Shown here: positions 1 through 8,637 of the stretch, one piece after another
Layout: each line of letters starts with the position of its first letter
How positions within the stretch are numbered: the stretch's first letter is position 1
Assembly: GCF_000733125.1 (NCBI RefSeq)
Contig: NZ_JPHU01000001.1
Location: 62,001-126,000, forward strand
Source of the DNA: Parvularcula oceani
GTDB taxonomy: Bacteria > Pseudomonadota > Alphaproteobacteria > Caulobacterales > Parvularculaceae
Reading direction: 5' to 3'
DNA length: 64,000 bases
Notes under the pieces: model-generated
The model's input: only the letters and a program-made list of their open reading frames with translations
What the model was told of the DNA's origin: nothing
The model's database searches: none
Program-made: the position numbers and the translations under genes

Positions 1-37
1 CCGGGCGCCGCGGCGAGCAGCACTGCGAGAAGGCCGA

Positions 38-778
38 TCAAGCCGCCTTCCCGCCCGTCCCGCCCTGCGTCGCAGCATCGCCGCGGCTGCGCACGGTGCG
101 CTGCTCGATCCGCTTTTCCTGCGCAGCCTCGACGATCCGGTCGACATAGATGCCCGGCGTGTGGATGTGATCGGGATCGAGATCGCCGGTTTCGACCAGC
201 TCCTCGACCTCCGCGACGCAGATGCGGCCCGCCGTCGCCATCATCGGATTGAAGTTGCGGGCCGTCTTGCGGAAGACGAGATTGCCCTCCCGGTCGCCCT
301 TCCAGGCGCGCACGATCGAAAGGTCCGCGACGAGGCCGGTCTCGAGGATGTAGCGCTCCCCGCCGAATTCGCGCTCTTCCTTGCCTTCGGCGATCAGGGT
401 GCCGACGCCCGTCTTGGTGTAGAAGCCGGGAATGCCCGCACCGCCCGCGCGGATGCGCTCGGCCAGCGTGCCCTGCGGGTTGAATTCGAGCTCCAGCTCG
501 CCCGAGAGATACTGCTCCTCGAATGTCTTGTTCTCGCCGACATAGGAGCTGATCATCTTGCGGATCTGCTTCGTCTGCAGCAGGAGGCCGAGGCCCCAGT
601 CGTCGACGCCGGCATTGTTGGAGATGACGGTGAGGTCCTTCGCGCCCGAATCGCGCAGCGCGAGGATCAGCGTCTCCGGAATGCCGCACAGGCCGAAGCC
701 CCCGGCCATGACCGTCATTCCATCCTCTGCCACGCCCTCAAGCGCCGAGCGTGCGTCGCTGTAGACCTTGTTCGACAT
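38..778 (-). CDS. scoA: 3-oxoacid CoA-transferase subunit A
   Basis: Subunit A of a family I CoA-transferase, which moves CoA from succinyl-CoA to acetoacetate or a related 3-oxoacid in the cytoplasm. The 246-residue protein has the family N-terminus, with a glycine-rich stretch GGFGLCGIPETLI near residue 26. The segment FNPQGTLAERIRAGGAGIPG near residue 100 is the usual CoA-contact region. The catalytic glutamate of these enzymes sits in subunit B. That gene does not start in the 37 bases left downstream, so it lies outside the window or elsewhere. Length is normal for the family. Family assignment is firm; the exact 3-oxoacid substrate is inferred. Confidence 0.9.
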   Translation of the reverse strand: MSNKVYSDARSALEGVAEDGMTVMAGGFGLCGIPETLILALRDSGAKDLTVISNNAGVDDWGLGLLLQTKQIRKMISSYVGENKTFEEQYLSGELELEFNPQGTLAERIRAGGAGIPGFYTKTGVGTLIAEGKEEREFGGERYILETGLVADLSIVRAWKGDREGNLVFRKTARNFNPMMATAGRICVAEVEELVETGDLDPDHIHTPGIYVDRIVEAAQEKRIEQRTVRSRGDAATQGGTGGKAA

Positions 779-879
779 GCTGCCTCCGTCGTGCTCCTGC
801 GCTGCTTGTGGATGGGGGGCCCGCTTCCATCAAGAGGCAGTCTCACCGGGGAGGATGCGCCTGCGCCTTCGAGAGCCCG

Positions 880-1581
880 CTAGGCCTCGATCGGGAAGCG
901 CACGCGACTGGGCGGGAAAGGCCCCGCTTCCGCGGCGGAACACGTCCGGGCGAGACTTGCCAGCATGCCGCGCTGCCCGTCCGGGCCGGAGGAGACGTGC
1001 AGGGGCTGGTCCCAGGCGGCGATCAGCGGAAGGAACGCCTCCGCGATCGCGGCCTCGGCCATGACGCTCGCCTCGTCGGGTTCGCCCGGCGAGACGAGGA
1101 GCATCGTCGCCACCGCGCAGACCGCAGCACCCGTCAGGCCGAACCCGACCTTGCTGCCCCATTTGATCCGGCCCTGAGGCCGTTCGCGCCCGGCCCGCCG
1201 CGGAGGCCTAGCCTGCGCAGCCTCGACCACGACCATCAGGCGGACCCCGCGCTTGCGGATGGTCTCGACATAGATCGGGTAGCGCGCCGAATCGCCGAGC
1301 GCCTTGCGCAGATTGCAGATCGCCCGGTCGATGGCGGCATCGGAGACGATGACGCCTTCCCAGACATGCTCGACGAGTTCATGGCGGGAGAATGTGCGGC
1401 CGGGATCTGCGGCCAGCAGGCAGAGGAGGCGCATGATCTTGGGCTGGATGGTCCGCGCATCCTCCTCGGACCCGAGACGGTTGCGGGAGGGCGTGACGAG
1501 GTGGGGACCGACCAGGAAAGGCTTATCCAGAAGGACGGGATCGTCTCCCTCCGCCTTGGCCTGATCCTTATCGCTGCTCAT
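880..1581 (-). CDS. CadC/ToxR-like winged-helix transcriptional regulator with one membrane segment
   Basis: The 233-residue protein has an OmpR/PhoB-type winged-helix domain at about residues 20-110. Its motifs are typical: LLCLLAADPGRTFSRHELVE, then VSDAAIDRAICNLRKALGD, then a RKRGVRL wing. One hydrophobic segment follows at about residues 145-163 (VGFGLTGAAVCAVATMLLV), and then a C-terminal part of roughly 70 residues that would be periplasmic. This is the layout of CadC/ToxR regulators, which sense outside the membrane and bind DNA inside. There is no receiver domain, so it is not a two-component regulator. It is divergent from the UrcA-like gene across about 285 bases, so control of that gene is possible but unproven. 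Confidence 0.75.
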   Translation of the reverse strand: MSSDKDQAKAEGDDPVLLDKPFLVGPHLVTPSRNRLGSEEDARTIQPKIMRLLCLLAADPGRTFSRHELVEHVWEGVIVSDAAIDRAICNLRKALGDSARYPIYVETIRKRGVRLMVVVEAAQARPPRRAGRERPQGRIKWGSKVGFGLTGAAVCAVATMLLVSPGEPDEASVMAEAAIAEAFLPLIAAWDQPLHVSSGPDGQRGMLASLARTCSAAEAGPFPPSRVRFPIEA

Positions 1582-1866
1582 CGCCGCACTGCGCTGAACG
1601 CCTCCCCGATATGCGCGTCAGGGACAGAAATTAAGCCGTCTCGGGGGTCCGCACAAGCAGAGCGAAGGAAATGATCAGGTTTCCGGTTTTACCGATTAGC
1701 AATAAAAATTCCTTCGCAGCCGGCATCATCAAACGATCAGGAAACCAGCAGGCGTCCGTCACCTGTCGCTCAAGCAGCGCAGGCGGGCCGCTCCCATCCT
1801 TCCCTCACCGCCACCAGCGGCGCAGCAGCGATACCGCCCGCTGCGACAGCCCGGAAGGAGACGACC

Positions 1867-2226
1867 ATGAAGACACGCACCGCGATCACCGCCCTCGCCC
1901 TCGGTCTCGCCCTGAGCACCGGCGGCGCCGCCGCCGCCTCGCCCCTCGTCGTGAGCGCCAGCGCGGGCGGCTATGCCTTTAGGGGCGATGATTTCCGCTT
2001 CCGCTATGACAGGACCGCGCTGGAGAGCCAGGATGGCACCGAGCGCGAATACCACCGGCTCAACCGGTCGATCTCGCGCTACTGCACCCGGAACGGCGAG
2101 CGCGGCGCCGAAGTGGTCCGGTGGCAGAACGACTGCCGCGCCTATGTCCTCGAAGAATGCGAGAAGCAGATGCCCAAGCGTCTCTACGCCTTCCACAGGC
2201 AGGCCGTGGGGAGAGAGAACGCCTGA
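1867..2226 (+). CDS. UrcA-like small secreted protein
   Basis: A 119-residue protein with a clear signal peptide (MKTRTAITALALGLALS, cleavage probably after GGAAAA). The mature part has a short beta stretch followed by RFRYDRTALESQDGTEREY and two spaced cysteines (SRYCTRN and NDCRAYVLEEC). It resembles the UrcA family of alphaproteobacterial periplasmic proteins, which have an RYD-type motif and a C-terminal cysteine pair. The function of UrcA proteins is unknown. A good AGGAG ribosome site sits 8 bases before the ATG. The family call rests on layout and motif only and is moderate. Confidence 0.6.
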   Translation: MKTRTAITALALGLALSTGGAAAASPLVVSASAGGYAFRGDDFRFRYDRTALESQDGTEREYHRLNRSISRYCTRNGERGAEVVRWQNDCRAYVLEECEKQMPKRLYAFHRQAVGRENA

Positions 2227-2253
2227 GCCCCCTCCCTTGAGTGACCGCCGCCC

Positions 2254-3165
2254 CTATTCGGTCGGCGTGTCGCTCACCTCGAAGTTGTAGAGGCTCTGAT
2301 CGAAGCGGTTGTACTCCTCGTAGCGGAGGAGGTCGTAGAGATCGCGCCGGTGCTGCATCCGGTCGAGGATGCCGTTCTGGTCTCCGTGCTCCTTGATATG
2401 GTCGAGGCCGCGTTCGGCCTCGCCCATTGCGAGGCGGAGGGTCGTCACGGGATAGATGACCACGTTGAAGCCGAGATCCTCGAGCTCCTTGGTGTTGAGA
2501 AGGCGCGACTTGCCGAACTCGGTCATGTTGGCGAGGATCGGCACGTCCAGCGCCTCGCGCACGGCCTCGAACTCTTTTTCCGACTTCATCGCCTCGGGGA
2601 AGATCATGTCGGCGCCCGCGTCGACATAGGCCTTCATCCGGTCGATCGCCTTGTCGAGGCCCTCGACGGCGCGGGCATCGGACCGGGCGATGATGACGAA
2701 GTTGTCGTCGAGGCGCCCGTCCACGGCCGCGCGCACGCGCTGGACCATGGTCTCGGCGTCGACGATCTCCTTGCCGTCGAGATGCCCGCACCGCTTGGGC
2801 ATGACCTGATCTTCGAGATGGCAGCCTGCGAGGCCCGCCTCCTCCATCAGGCGCACCGTCCGCGCCGCGCTCATCGGCTCGCCGAAGCCCGTGTCGACGT
2901 CGATGAAGGCGGGAAGGTCCGTGGCCCGCGCGATCTGGCGGCCGCGGGTGACGAACTCTTCCTGGTTGGCGATGCCGATATCGGGCAGGCAGAGATCCGC
3001 CGCCATGACGGCGCCCGAGACATAGACGCCGTCATAGCCCTTGCGCTCGATCAGCTGCGCGCAGAGCGGATTGAAGGCGCCGGGGAACTGGTGAAGCTTG
3101 CCGTCCGCGAGCTGGGCGCGGAGAGCCTCGCGCTTCTGGGCAGGCGTTTTCTTCGTGAAAAGCAT
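2254..3165 (-). CDS. prpB: methylisocitrate lyase (isocitrate lyase/PEP mutase family)
   Basis: Cleaves 2-methylisocitrate to pyruvate and succinate, the last step of the 2-methylcitrate cycle that burns propionyl-CoA. The 303-residue protein carries the superfamily catalytic loop KRCGH at residues 124-128. Magnesium-binding motifs DVDTGFG (about 89-95) and LEDQ (about 117-120) are also present. Length matches PrpB and is well short of isocitrate lyase (about 430 or more). Its ATG overlaps the stop of the upstream DUF421 gene (TAATG), so the two are probably translated together. prpD lies about 1.9 kb away, on the same strand but behind two opposite-strand genes. No prpC is in the window. Confidence 0.9.
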   Translation of the reverse strand: MLFTKKTPAQKREALRAQLADGKLHQFPGAFNPLCAQLIERKGYDGVYVSGAVMAADLCLPDIGIANQEEFVTRGRQIARATDLPAFIDVDTGFGEPMSAARTVRLMEEAGLAGCHLEDQVMPKRCGHLDGKEIVDAETMVQRVRAAVDGRLDDNFVIIARSDARAVEGLDKAIDRMKAYVDAGADMIFPEAMKSEKEFEAVREALDVPILANMTEFGKSRLLNTKELEDLGFNVVIYPVTTLRLAMGEAERGLDHIKEHGDQNGILDRMQHRRDLYDLLRYEEYNRFDQSLYNFEVSDTPTE

Positions 3166-3710
3166 TACTGGCTCCGTTCTATCGAAGGTTTTCTGTCTCT
3201 GTCGGGCAGCGTCGACTGAGCTCCCATCTTGGAGGCTTGGATGACCGAGACGCTGCCGTCGGTCTCGAGGATCAGGGCACCGACATCGTCCATGCTGCCA
3301 ATGCCGGACTGGCGTGCGGCCGAACGCAGCTCCTCCTTGGTGATGCGCTCATTCCGGAGACGGTCATCGTACCAGTGGCCCTTGTAGTAGAGGATGGAAG
3401 GCTGCGCCTTGACGAGGCTCTGCACCTTCTCCGACCGCACGGAGAACCACGTAACGACGTATTGCAGGGCGATCAGCATGGCGAAGGCGGTGACGCCTTG
3501 CGCGAGCGCAACGGTCTTCGAGACCAGCATGGAGGCGAGCGTCGAGCCGAAGGCAACCGTTATGACGAGATCGAACATGTTCATTTTCGACAGCGTCCGC
3601 TTGCCCGAGACGCGCAGGAGGAAGACCAGCGCGACATAGGAAGTCAGACCGAGAACAACCGTCCGACCGATCGTTTCCCACCCGGAGAAGAAAAGAGGTG
3701 CGTCCTGCAT
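3165..3710 (-). CDS. DUF421 (YetF-like) membrane protein
   Basis: A 181-residue protein with N-terminal membrane helices (ETIGRTVVLGLTSYVALVFL and a later TAFAMLIALQYVVTW) and a soluble C-terminal domain. Family hallmarks are VSGKRTLSKMNMFDLVITVA and the conserved QPSILYYKGHWYDDRLRNER. The start is placed at the ATG before QDAPLFF because that gives the usual DUF421 length. An in-frame extension upstream has no family resemblance. The role of DUF421 proteins is poorly known. The stop codon overlaps the prpB start by one base, an odd partnership that suggests a shared transcript. Confidence 0.85.
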   Translation of the reverse strand: MQDAPLFFSGWETIGRTVVLGLTSYVALVFLLRVSGKRTLSKMNMFDLVITVAFGSTLASMLVSKTVALAQGVTAFAMLIALQYVVTWFSVRSEKVQSLVKAQPSILYYKGHWYDDRLRNERITKEELRSAARQSGIGSMDDVGALILETDGSVSVIQASKMGAQSTLPDRDRKPSIERSQ

Positions 3711-3794
3711 GGGCCGCTTGTGACCCTCCGCCGCAGGTCCTGCAACCCGAACCCGCCATTCGTCCGAGGCGTTAGCGCCCGGAAAGGAGATCCC

Positions 3795-4130
3795 ATGAGC
3801 AAGAGTGACGAAGAGGCCTATCAGGAGTTCGGCGACCTCGTGAACATGGCGCCCAAGGAAATCGAGGAGTGGCTGGAAACCGAGGAATCGAAATCGGTCG
3901 GCCAGAAATCGGATGGGGGCGAAAGCACCGGCCACAAGTCCGGCAAGCGCATCGTCGAGATCAAGCGCACCAAGAAGGACGATCTGACGTCCGACGACTA
4001 CGACCACATGCGCAAGGTCGTGGGCTACATCAAACGGCACAAGGCGCAAGGCGGCCCGGACGAGGACATGGAGCATTCCGACTGGCGCTACAGCCTGATG
4101 AATTGGGGGCACGACCCCAAAAAGGCGTGA
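3795..4130 (+). CDS. DUF3140 family protein
   Basis: A 111-residue, charged, soluble protein without signal or membrane segment. It matches the DUF3140 pattern: an N-terminal FGDLVNMAPKEIEEWLETEESKSVG, a lysine-rich middle, and a C-terminal HMRKVVGYIKRHKAQ followed by WRYSLMNWGHDP. The start is an ATG with GGAAAGGAGA upstream. The family has no known biochemical role, and its lysine-rich, helical character would fit a nucleic-acid or partner-protein contact (inference). It is divergent from the DUF421-prpB pair, about 85 bases between start codons. Confidence 0.8.
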   Translation: MSKSDEEAYQEFGDLVNMAPKEIEEWLETEESKSVGQKSDGGESTGHKSGKRIVEIKRTKKDDLTSDDYDHMRKVVGYIKRHKAQGGPDEDMEHSDWRYSLMNWGHDPKKA

Positions 4131-4232
4131 GGCAGGCCGAGTCAGGCTGAGGCAGAAAAACCATCTCAGGTTCACGTTTTCGTTACGGCACAACCTGTAG
4201 ATGTGGCGGGCAGTTCAGGAGGATGTGCCCTC

Positions 4233-5081
4233 GTGTCCGCTTCTCCCCGTCCCGCCCTTGCCGAGGCGGCGCGCCTCGCCGCGCTGCGGCGCTACGAGGT
4301 GCTCGACACCTCGCCCGAGCCCGCCTTCGATCGACTGACGCGGCTCGTCTCGGCCCTGCTCGGCGCACCGATCTGCCTGATCTCGCTCGTCGACGAGGAG
4401 CGGCAGTGGTTCAAGTCGAAGGTCGGACTGTCCGTAACGCAGACCGCGCGGGACCTCGCCTTCTGCGAACATGCCATTCGCAGCGACAGCGTCCTCGTCG
4501 TGCCGGATGCAACGCTGGATGCCCGGTTCGCGCACAATCCGCTGGTCACCGGGGCGCCGGAGATCCGGACCTATGCAGGCGCGCCCCTGATGACGGCCGA
4601 CGGGCACGCGCTCGGCACGATCTGCGTTATCTGGGACAGCGTGACACCGGTCACCGGGGCGATGCAGGCCCAGCTGCGCGATGCCGGAGGCGCGGTCATG
4701 GATGCGCTGGAACTGCGCCGCACCGCCCGCCTCGCCTCGGAAGGAGCGGCGGCGAGGGCGCGCTTTCTCGCCGCGATCAATCACGATGTCCGAACGCCGC
4801 TCAACGGCATTCTCGGCATGTTCGAGATCCTGCGATCCAGCTCCTCCGAGGATGCGAGAACATACGCGCAGGTCGGGTATGGCTGCGCGAGCGATCTTTG
4901 CGACCTGCTGACGAAGGCGCTCGAAGCCGCCGAAGACGGAAGCCCGCTTCAGCTTTACGGGAGAGGGCCGGCCGAGGCCGCGCCGACCCCTCCTCCGGAC
5001 ACCCCGGAAGCATTCCGCCGGGCGCCGCCTGACGCCCGGCAGAGCATGTATCAGAACAGGCCTTTGGCCGCGTTCTCCTGA
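4233..5081 (+). CDS. GAF domain plus HisKA dimerisation domain, no ATPase domain
   Basis: A 282-residue signalling protein. A GAF domain spans about residues 15-165 ([18 protein letters not shown], then FCEHAI, then [20 protein letters not shown]). A histidine-kinase dimerisation helix follows, with the H box [15 protein letters not shown] and the phospho-accepting His at residue 184. The coding frame then ends in a proline-rich tail. No N, G1 or G2 box of a HATPase domain follows. Its last 31 bases overlap the end of prpD on the other strand, so there is no room for one. It may be a truncated kinase or a phosphotransfer or dimer partner. The GTG start is preferred because AGGAGG lies 10 bases upstream; an in-frame GTG at 4203 lacks such a site. 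Confidence 0.75.
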   Translation: MSASPRPALAEAARLAALRRYEVLDTSPEPAFDRLTRLVSALLGAPICLISLVDEERQWFKSKVGLSVTQTARDLAFCEHAIRSDSVLVVPDATLDARFAHNPLVTGAPEIRTYAGAPLMTADGHALGTICVIWDSVTPVTGAMQAQLRDAGGAVMDALELRRTARLASEGAAARARFLAAINHDVRTPLNGILGMFEILRSSSSEDARTYAQVGYGCASDLCDLLTKALEAAEDGSPLQLYGRGPAEAAPTPPPDTPEAFRRAPPDARQSMYQNRPLAAFS

Positions 5082-6592
5082 AGATAGCCGTCGGGAGCGA
5101 CGGGGTTCAGCGTCCGGACCTCTTCAGCCGACAGGTCGGGCAGGCGCTGAACGAGGTCCAGGAACCGCTCGCTCTCGGACTTGTCGAGAATGCCGTCGGT
5201 CAGCATCCGGAACTTGTTGATATAGTTCTCGCGGACGAAGGGACGCGCGCCGAAGGGGTGCGCATTCGCGACCGCCTTCTCGTCCTCGATCGTGCTGCCG
5301 TCGGACATGGTGACGACGACGCGGGCGCCGAAGGCTTTCTCGTTCGGGTCGTGGCTGTGATAGCGCCGGGTCCACTCGGGATCCTCGGTCGTCTCGATCT
5401 TGTGCCACAGGCGCACCGTGTCCTCGCGCTGGGCGCGCTCGGGCGCGTAGGAGCGCTCGTGGTGCCATTCGCCGTCCTGCAGGGCGACGGCGAAGATATA
5501 CATGATCGAGTGGTCGAGTGTCTCGCGGCTCGCCTTCGGGTCCATCTTCTGCGGATCGCCCGAGCCCGTGCCGATCACATAATGGGTGTGGTGCGAGGTG
5601 TGCAGAACGATCCTTTCGACCTTGTCGAAGCCGCCGCGCTCCTGGATCTGCTTGCCCATATCGAAGGCGAGGTCGATCAGCGCCTGGCTCTGATATTCGG
5701 CCGAATGCTCCTTGGTGTAGGTGTCGAGAATGGCGCGCTTCGCCTCGCCCTTGCCCGGCAGCGGCACCGTATAGGCGGGATCGTAAGGGCTCTTGCCCTG
5801 ATCGCGGGCCGTGCGGCCGTTGAGGATGAAGGAGATGACCGAGTCCTCGCCCTCATAGATCGGGCTCGGCGCGCCCTCGCCGCGCATGCAGCGGTCGACC
5901 GCCTCGATGGCGAGCTTGCCGGCATAGGCGGGCGCGAAGGCCTTCCACGAGCTGATCTCGCCCTTGCGCGACTGGCGCGTGGAAACGGTCGTGTGCAGGC
6001 CCTGCTGGATCGCCTGGAAGATCACTTCGGGGTCGAGGCCCATCAGCGTACCGACCGCCGCGGAGGCCGACGGCCCGATATGCGCGATATGGTCGATCTT
6101 GTGCTCGTGCAGGCAGATGCCCTTCACGAGGTTCACCTGGATCTCGTAGCCCGTCGCGATCCCGCGGACGAGGTCGCGTCCGTCCCGGCCCGCCTGCTGC
6201 GCGACGGCCAGGACCGGCGGAATGTTGTCGCCGGGGTGGGAGTAATCCGCGGCGAGGAAGGTGTCGTGGAAGTCGAGCTCGCGCACCGCCGTGCCGTTCG
6301 CCCAGGCCGCCCATTCGGCATGCACCGTCTCGCCTTCGGGCAGGCCGAACAGCGTCGCGCCGCCCTGACGCGAATGCGCCCTCGCCTGCGCCCGCGCCGT
6401 CTTGATCGGACCGCGGTTCAGCGAGGCGATGGCGACGGAAGCGTTGTCGATGATCCGGTTGATGATCATGTCGGTCGCTTCTGCGTCGACCTCCACCGGG
6501 TCGGCGGCGACTTCGGCCATCTTCCAGGCGAGCTGCTTTTCGCGCGGCAGCTCGTCCTTGGACGGATGGGCGCGGACTTCGTGATCGATCAT
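5051..6592 (-). CDS. prpD: 2-methylcitrate dehydratase (MmgE/PrpD family)
   Basis: Dehydrates 2-methylcitrate to 2-methylaconitate in propionyl-CoA breakdown. The 513-residue protein is MmgE/PrpD along its whole length: an N-terminal helical domain with [22 protein letters not shown] near residue 105, [15 protein letters not shown] near 215, and the C-terminal cap from about 275. It is slightly longer than typical PrpD (about 480). It follows the 3-hydroxyisobutyryl-CoA hydrolase gene by 46 bases on the same strand. That suggests a shared transcript for propionate and valine catabolism, since valine breakdown yields propionyl-CoA. It converges on the GAF-HisKA gene. Confidence 0.92.
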   Translation of the reverse strand: MIDHEVRAHPSKDELPREKQLAWKMAEVAADPVEVDAEATDMIINRIIDNASVAIASLNRGPIKTARAQARAHSRQGGATLFGLPEGETVHAEWAAWANGTAVRELDFHDTFLAADYSHPGDNIPPVLAVAQQAGRDGRDLVRGIATGYEIQVNLVKGICLHEHKIDHIAHIGPSASAAVGTLMGLDPEVIFQAIQQGLHTTVSTRQSRKGEISSWKAFAPAYAGKLAIEAVDRCMRGEGAPSPIYEGEDSVISFILNGRTARDQGKSPYDPAYTVPLPGKGEAKRAILDTYTKEHSAEYQSQALIDLAFDMGKQIQERGGFDKVERIVLHTSHHTHYVIGTGSGDPQKMDPKASRETLDHSIMYIFAVALQDGEWHHERSYAPERAQREDTVRLWHKIETTEDPEWTRRYHSHDPNEKAFGARVVVTMSDGSTIEDEKAVANAHPFGARPFVRENYINKFRMLTDGILDKSESERFLDLVQRLPDLSAEEVRTLNPVAPDGYLQENAAKGLF

Positions 6593-6638
6593 GGTTTCCT
6601 CTGTACTTTTATCGATGGTGTTCTCGGGATGCGGCGGT

Positions 6639-7700
6639 TCAGACGCCGCTCAGATCGAGCGGCCCGCTCGGCGGCGTGCGGAAATAGCCGTCCAGAGCGG
6701 CCTCATCGACCGCAGCGATGTCGGCGGGCTGCCATTTCGGCTCGCGGTCCTTGTCGACGAGCTGCGCGCGGACGCCCTCGATCAGGTCGTGCCCGCGCAT
6801 GATGTTGGCGACGACGTCGAATTCGCGGCTTATGCAGTCCTCGAAGCTCTCCGGCGCATCGCGCAGCAGGCGGTGGGTCAAAGCGAGGCTGGTCGGGCTG
6901 GCCGGCCGCATCTTCTCGAGCGCGCCCTGCCCGAAGGCGCCGCCCGTTTCCTCGAGCTGCGCGAAGAGCGAAGGGATGCTCTCGATATTGGTGAAGTGCT
7001 GGTCGATGTCGCGGACCGAGTGCACCGTGCTGCCCGCATCGGCGGGATTATGCTCGGGCATGGCGGCGCTGATCGCGGCCGACGGGTCGCCCTTATCGAG
7101 CGGGAGGCCGAGCAGCGTCTCGCGCAATGCGGGCAGGTCCTCGCTCGGCACGAGAGTATCGGCGATCCCGGCCGTCAGGCAGTCCGCGCCGCGCATCCGC
7201 ACGCCGGTCAGCGCAAGGTAATTCCCCATGCCGCCGGACAGCTGCTTGAGGTGGTAGCTCGCCCCGACATCGGGGATCAGGCCGATCATGCATTCGGGCA
7301 TGGCCCAGAGCGTGCGCTCGGTGACGACCCTGTGGCTCGCCCCGGCGGAAACGCCGACCCCGCCGCCCATGCAGACGCCGTCCATCAGCGCGACATAGGG
7401 CTTTCTCAGATGGTGGATGCGGGTGTTCATCCGGTATTCGGTGCGGAAGAACCCGGTCGCGCTGTCGGGGTCGCTCATCGCCTCATCGCGGACCGAGCGG
7501 ACATCGCCGCCCGCGCAGAAGGCCTTCTCGCCCTCCCCCTCGATCAGGATGGCGCGGACCTCGTCGTCCGCGCTCCACTTCGCCAGCGCCTCATCGAGGG
7601 CGGCGCACATCTGGGTGTTGAGAGCGTTCAGCGCCTTTGGGCGGTTCAAGGTCACGACGCCCCAGGCGCCGCGGCGTTCCAGTCGAATGTCATCCGTCAT
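6639..7700 (-). CDS. 3-hydroxyisobutyryl-CoA hydrolase (crotonase fold)
   Basis: A 353-residue crotonase-superfamily enzyme. The C-terminal extension and the motifs [12 protein letters not shown] (about 57-68), [19 protein letters not shown] (about 109-127) and [17 protein letters not shown] (about 134-150) are those of 3-hydroxyisobutyryl-CoA hydrolases, not of plain enoyl-CoA hydratases. It would release 3-hydroxyisobutyrate from its CoA ester in valine degradation. Its ATG overlaps the stop of the upstream blh-like gene (ATGA), and prpD follows 46 bases downstream, so an operon is likely. No other valine-pathway gene is adjacent. Confidence 0.88.
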   Translation of the reverse strand: MTDDIRLERRGAWGVVTLNRPKALNALNTQMCAALDEALAKWSADDEVRAILIEGEGEKAFCAGGDVRSVRDEAMSDPDSATGFFRTEYRMNTRIHHLRKPYVALMDGVCMGGGVGVSAGASHRVVTERTLWAMPECMIGLIPDVGASYHLKQLSGGMGNYLALTGVRMRGADCLTAGIADTLVPSEDLPALRETLLGLPLDKGDPSAAISAAMPEHNPADAGSTVHSVRDIDQHFTNIESIPSLFAQLEETGGAFGQGALEKMRPASPTSLALTHRLLRDAPESFEDCISREFDVVANIMRGHDLIEGVRAQLVDKDREPKWQPADIAAVDEAALDGYFRTPPSGPLDLSGV

Positions 7701-8590
7701 GGCCGGGGGTTAGCCGAGGCGGCGAAGAGCGGCAAACCCCGCTGCGCAGCGCGCCGATCGAACTCGATCAGGGCTCCGTGAGGCACGGAAAGCGCGGCGA
7801 GGCCGATGAAGACCGCGCGGATCGTGCTGTCGGACAGATCGGCCGGTGCGAATCGCCAGAGGAGAGCTCCGAGCGCGATCACCGCCGCAAGAGCGGCGAG
7901 CGTGTAGAGAAGGACGCTCCCCACCCCCCGGCGCAGCTCGCCGCGATGGCGCAGGAGGTGCCTCGGGCTGTGCAGCAGCGTGAAATAGACCGCGAAGAAG
8001 ACGAGCGGCGGAAGCGCGACCGCCAGAAGCGCCACGCCCGCCGCCTCGGCAGCCATGCGCCGGTCGAAGGCGAAGGCCGAGGCGATCGCGCCGAGAACGG
8101 CAAATGCGCCGAGGATCGCCAGGGCCGGAGGCAGCCCCTCCAGCGCGACAGGCTCTCCTGTCACGGCGGAGAAGATGCCGCTGACCGCCGCGGGGTGGCT
8201 CAGCGCCGGAACGATGACGACCGCGCCCGCGCAGCCAAGGCGGGTCGCCAGCGGCGCATGGCGCCAGTCATCCGAGAAGTGCCAGACCGAAAATACGAGA
8301 AAACCCAGAAGCGCCGCCAGCGGCGAGGCGACGAAGGCGAGGACGACCAGCCCGGCGAGCGCGATATAGGCCAGATGGAAGACAGCGAAGCTCGGCCAGT
8401 CCGACCAGAGCCGGTCGCGGCGGGCGAGCCAGAGATCGAGCGCGCCGTGCGGCAGGCCGAGAAGCAGCACCACCCCTCCGAGCGCGATCACAGCGGCAGG
8501 ACCGCGCACGGCACCGCCGAGCAGCGGCCAGGCCGCCGCAAGGAGCAGCACGCTCCACAAGAAGAAGTCCGAATGCCGCTTCGCAGTCAC
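7697..8590 (-). CDS. blh: Brp/Blh family beta-carotene 15,15'-dioxygenase
   Basis: An integral membrane protein of 297 residues with about eight hydrophobic helices. Histidine motifs of the Brp/Blh family are all present: GLPHGALD (His48), FSVWHFSDDW (His104), LLHSPRH (His207, His211) and SVPHGAL (His271). These His residues bind iron in Blh enzymes, which split beta-carotene into two retinals, usually as cofactor for a rhodopsin. No rhodopsin or carotenoid gene is in this window. It is translationally coupled to the downstream hydrolase gene and starts 47 bases after alaS, which looks like operon placement by chance. Family is firm; activity is inferred. Confidence 0.88.
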   Translation of the reverse strand: MTAKRHSDFFLWSVLLLAAAWPLLGGAVRGPAAVIALGGVVLLLGLPHGALDLWLARRDRLWSDWPSFAVFHLAYIALAGLVVLAFVASPLAALLGFLVFSVWHFSDDWRHAPLATRLGCAGAVVIVPALSHPAAVSGIFSAVTGEPVALEGLPPALAILGAFAVLGAIASAFAFDRRMAAEAAGVALLAVALPPLVFFAVYFTLLHSPRHLLRHRGELRRGVGSVLLYTLAALAAVIALGALLWRFAPADLSDSTIRAVFIGLAALSVPHGALIEFDRRAAQRGLPLFAASANPRP

Positions 8591-8637
8591 GGACTGGACT
8601 TAAGGCCCGGACGCCTCGCGGCGAGCCGGGCCCGAGA

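Noticed and set aside
1..42. Possible minus-strand gene start with hydrophobic LIGLLAVLLAAAPG from a TTG
   Set aside because: Looks like a signal peptide start just after scoA, but only 14 codons are visible and no ribosome site can be confirmed.
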